In this document: piece by piece, positions 62,295 through 64,000 of the stretch
Layout of the letters: each line of letters opens with the position of its first letter
How positions within the stretch are numbered: the first letter of the stretch is position 1
Source of the DNA: an uncultured Clostridia bacterium
Lineage (GTDB): Bacteria; Bacillota; Clostridia; Oscillospirales; Ruminococcaceae
Length of the DNA stretch: 64,000 bases
Direction of reading: 5' to 3'
NCBI GenBank assembly: GCA_947624675.1
Contig: CANQLI010000002.1
Location: 1-64,000 of the forward strand
Notes under the pieces: generated by a model
What the model saw: only the letters and a program-made list of their open reading frames with translations
Told to the model about the DNA's origin: nothing
Database searches by the model: none
Made by a program: the position numbers and the translations under genes

Positions 62295-64000
62295 TTAATC
62301 CTCCTTTTTCTTTCTGCCCTTAAATGCGGCAAATCCAAGAACGCCTGCACCGATGACGCAGGCTGCCGCAAGCCCTCCCCAGAGGGCAGGGTTGAAGTCG
62401 TCGCCTGTTTTCGGGGTGTCACGCAGCTCATTGTGCATCGTCACGGTCACGGTTTCGTCCGTCTTAACCGTCACTTTCTGGTCGGCAGGCAGGATATAGC
62501 CAGAGGAAGCCTTGTCGCTTACCTCGGATACGGTGTATTCCCCAATACGCAAGCCCTCAATGACGATTTCGCCGTTCTTGTCGGTCTTAAAGGTCTGGTC
62601 GTACCCGTTAGCCCCGATTACTCGGAAAGAGAAGCCCTCCACCTTGCCGTCAGAAGAAGTCTTGACGATTTTAAGTGAGCCTTTCTGTGCTTCATTTAAG
62701 AAGCCTTTGCCTGCTTCATTCTCTACCTGATAGGTCTTTCCATTTTCCTCAATGGATACAAGATAGACATTCTCGTCAAGCACAAAGCCTGTCGGGGCTT
62801 TCGTTTCCTTTACCAGATAATTTCCGTAAAGCAGCTCCTTCATCTGGTAAACGCCGATTTCCACCTCGCCCATTTCGCCGAGCAGCTCGTCGTCCTTATC
62901 CAGTTTGCCGTCGCCGTTGGTATCCTTGTAAACCTCGAATACCGCACCTGCGAGCTTGTTCTCTGGGTAGTCCTTGTCTACCTTTGTCAGTTCAATATTC
63001 CCACGGATATAGCGGTTGACAAGCCCGATTTCCACAACCTCGTCCACCTTGCCGACAGTCACGGCGATTTCCTCATCGGAGAGTACAAACCCTTTCGGGC
63101 TTTCAATTTCACGGACAATCCATGTGCCATACGGGACTTTCTCAAAAGAAAAACTGCCATCGTCTTTCGATGTGGCAGTTGCAATGGCATTTTCCTTTGT
63201 AAACTCTTTTGTATCCGTCTTAAAGATGCCGATGACAGCACCGCCCAGAGCCTTCCCGTCCTCATCGGATTTCTTACCGCTTACAGAGCCGTAAATAATG
63301 TCGTTTGTGATGGCTTCGCCCTCATTGGCTGTGATATTGACAACGGCGGTGTCCTGACCTGCATATTCAAAATTTACAGGGTATTTCGTGTCGCTGACAA
63401 GATAAGCGGCGTTGGTGTTGATTTCCTGCACATAGTAATTCCCAATCGGCAGGTCGCTGATTGCCTTCCCGTGACCGTTCTCGTCAAGGAAGATAACCTC
63501 AATCAGACCGTCGGCAGGGATGACCGTGCCGTCTGCGGCTTTCAGTTCCTCCGCCGCATACAGACCAAAGGTAACATCAAAGATTTCACCGTTTTTGCCG
63601 ATGCCGTAGGCTTCGTCTGTTTCAAGGCTCTTTACAAGGTCGATTTCCAAACGCTGACGCTCATTGAAAAAGCCTGTTGCGGTTTCCGTCACTTCGATTT
63701 CCTGTCCCGCATACACAAGCTCCACGGAATGGATTTCATCATTTAATACCATGCCATACGGGGCTGTCACTTCTTTGACCTCGTATCTGCCCAGATACAG
63801 CTCTTTTGATTTCGCCGTGCCGTCTTTGCCTGTGGTTACGGTATCCACGACCTCGCCTTTTTTGGCTCTGACTGTCCCGTCCAGAGTCACAATATCCTCG
63901 GCTGCGGTAATCTCATAAACTGCACCCTCCAAGCCGCTGACGGAGAAAATCGGCTGATACAAGCCCTTGTCGCCTGCCACGGTGGAAAATACCTCGCCAA
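62295..64000 (-). CDS. CnaB-repeat LPxTG-like surface protein (5' end outside window)
   Basis: At least 568 residues, open to the window edge. The visible part is a chain of five or more prealbumin-like CnaB/SpaA repeats, each with a LxGxYxVxE-type signature (YLGRYEVKEVTAPYGM, LPIGNYYVQE, VPYGTWIVREIESPKGF, LYGNYLVKETKAPTGF, LRIGEYTVSEV). One repeat carries a calcium-type loop (DTNGDGKLDKDD). The C-terminus has the sorting signal DTPKTGDD, a hydrophobic helix and KGRKKK tail. It is anchored to peptidoglycan, most likely by the ICE sortase at 36.4 kb, and may act in cell-cell contact during mating. Confidence 0.9.
   Translation of the reverse strand, partial: GEVFSTVAGDKGLYQPIFSVSGLEGAVYEITAAEDIVTLDGTVRAKKGEVVDTVTTGKDGTAKSKELYLGRYEVKEVTAPYGMVLNDEIHSVELVYAGQEIEVTETATGFFNERQRLEIDLVKSLETDEAYGIGKNGEIFDVTFGLYAAEELKAADGTVIPADGLIEVIFLDENGHGKAISDLPIGNYYVQEINTNAAYLVSDTKYPVNFEYAGQDTAVVNITANEGEAITNDIIYGSVSGKKSDEDGKALGGAVIGIFKTDTKEFTKENAIATATSKDDGSFSFEKVPYGTWIVREIESPKGFVLSDEEIAVTVGKVDEVVEIGLVNRYIRGNIELTKVDKDYPENKLAGAVFEVYKDTNGDGKLDKDDELLGEMGEVEIGVYQMKELLYGNYLVKETKAPTGFVLDENVYLVSIEENGKTYQVENEAGKGFLNEAQKGSLKIVKTSSDGKVEGFSFRVIGANGYDQTFKTDKNGEIVIEGLRIGEYTVSEVSDKASSGYILPADQKVTVKTDETVTVTMHNELRDTPKTGDDFNPALWGGLAAACVIGAGVLGFAAFKGRKKKED

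Larger units (their letters stand above)
24094..64000. mobile_element. Integrative conjugative element, Tn1549/CTn5-like (partial; right end outside window)
   Basis: A serine recombinase sits at the left end. Behind it is a conserved order of conjugation genes (CHAP/lysozyme, sortase, VirB4, PrgI, VirB6-like, MT-A70, Maff2, VirD4, ArdC-like, PcfB, relaxase, MobC, toprim, giant methylase-helicase, CnaB surface protein) that matches Tn1549-family elements of Clostridia. An AT-rich cargo operon (28.0-34.0 kb) and a single AT-rich gene (49.7-50.4 kb) are inserted in the GC-richer backbone. The exact left boundary is probably within about 24100-24160; attR is not in view. Confidence 0.92.

Overview
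The window is a piece of a low-to-moderate GC, Gram-positive chromosome, most likely class Clostridia (an anaerobic gut-type Firmicute). The basis is the gene families (DUF951, DnaD/DnaC-type primosome genes, ferredoxin-thioredoxin reductase, F-type ATPase operon with atpI), strong AGGAGG-type ribosome binding sites, and near-consensus TTGACA/TATAAT promoters with 17-base spacers. Genus cannot be fixed from the sequence alone. About 24 kb is host chromosome. From about 24.1 kb to the right edge the DNA is one integrative conjugative element (ICE) of the Tn1549/CTn5 type, whose far end lies outside the window.

Host part, left to right: (1) a minus-strand operon (DUF951, prfA, tsaC/Sua5, coaE, lytic transglycosylase, M18 aminopeptidase, and the first codons of a further gene) read from a promoter near 5.03 kb; (2) a plus-strand S1-domain RNA-binding protein; (3) a glyA-rarA minus-strand pair with a structured leader; (4) a GNAT acetyltransferase and pyruvate kinase, each with its own promoter; (5) a complete minus-strand ATP synthase operon, atpI-B-E-E-F-H-A-G-D-C, which carries two different c-subunit genes in tandem; (6) tRNA-Leu(UAA); (7) DnaD-like and DnaC-like helicase-loading genes; (8) a small ferredoxin-thioredoxin reductase plus thioredoxin; (9) a MATE exporter and an unrecognised 330-residue protein whose start codon overlaps the ICE recombinase stop codon.

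ICE part: a large serine recombinase, a 50-residue protein, a MazF-like toxin, a structured intergenic region, and a sigma-70-like regulator behind a leader-peptide/terminator arrangement that looks like an attenuator. Next is an AT-rich cargo operon (HTH protein, response regulator, ABC exporter ATPase and permease, histidine kinase, AraC-GNAT fusion, MATE exporter, Cys-rich KTR protein) and a divergent XRE regulator. The conjugation module follows, all on the minus strand: CHAP/lysozyme (VirB1-like), class B sortase, VirB4, PrgI, VirB6-like, MT-A70 methylase, Maff2 (pilin-like), VirD4, ArdC-like, PcfB, relaxase, MobC, toprim protein, a 2709-residue methylase-helicase, a set of small ICE-specific proteins with internal paralogs, and finally a CnaB-repeat surface protein cut by the window edge.

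How it fits together: the recombinase excises and integrates the element. The relaxase, MobC and VirD4 process DNA at a probable oriT near 48.2 kb, and VirB1/B4/B6/PrgI/Maff2 form the mating channel. The sortase probably anchors the CnaB adhesin. The cargo is a sensing-and-export module without a recognisable classical resistance gene. The observations most worth following are the two c-subunits with different ion-site residues, the attenuator-like leader before the sigma-like gene, an 18-base direct repeat bracketing an AT-rich unknown gene, and a methylase whose DPPW catalytic motif lies upstream of every canonical start codon.
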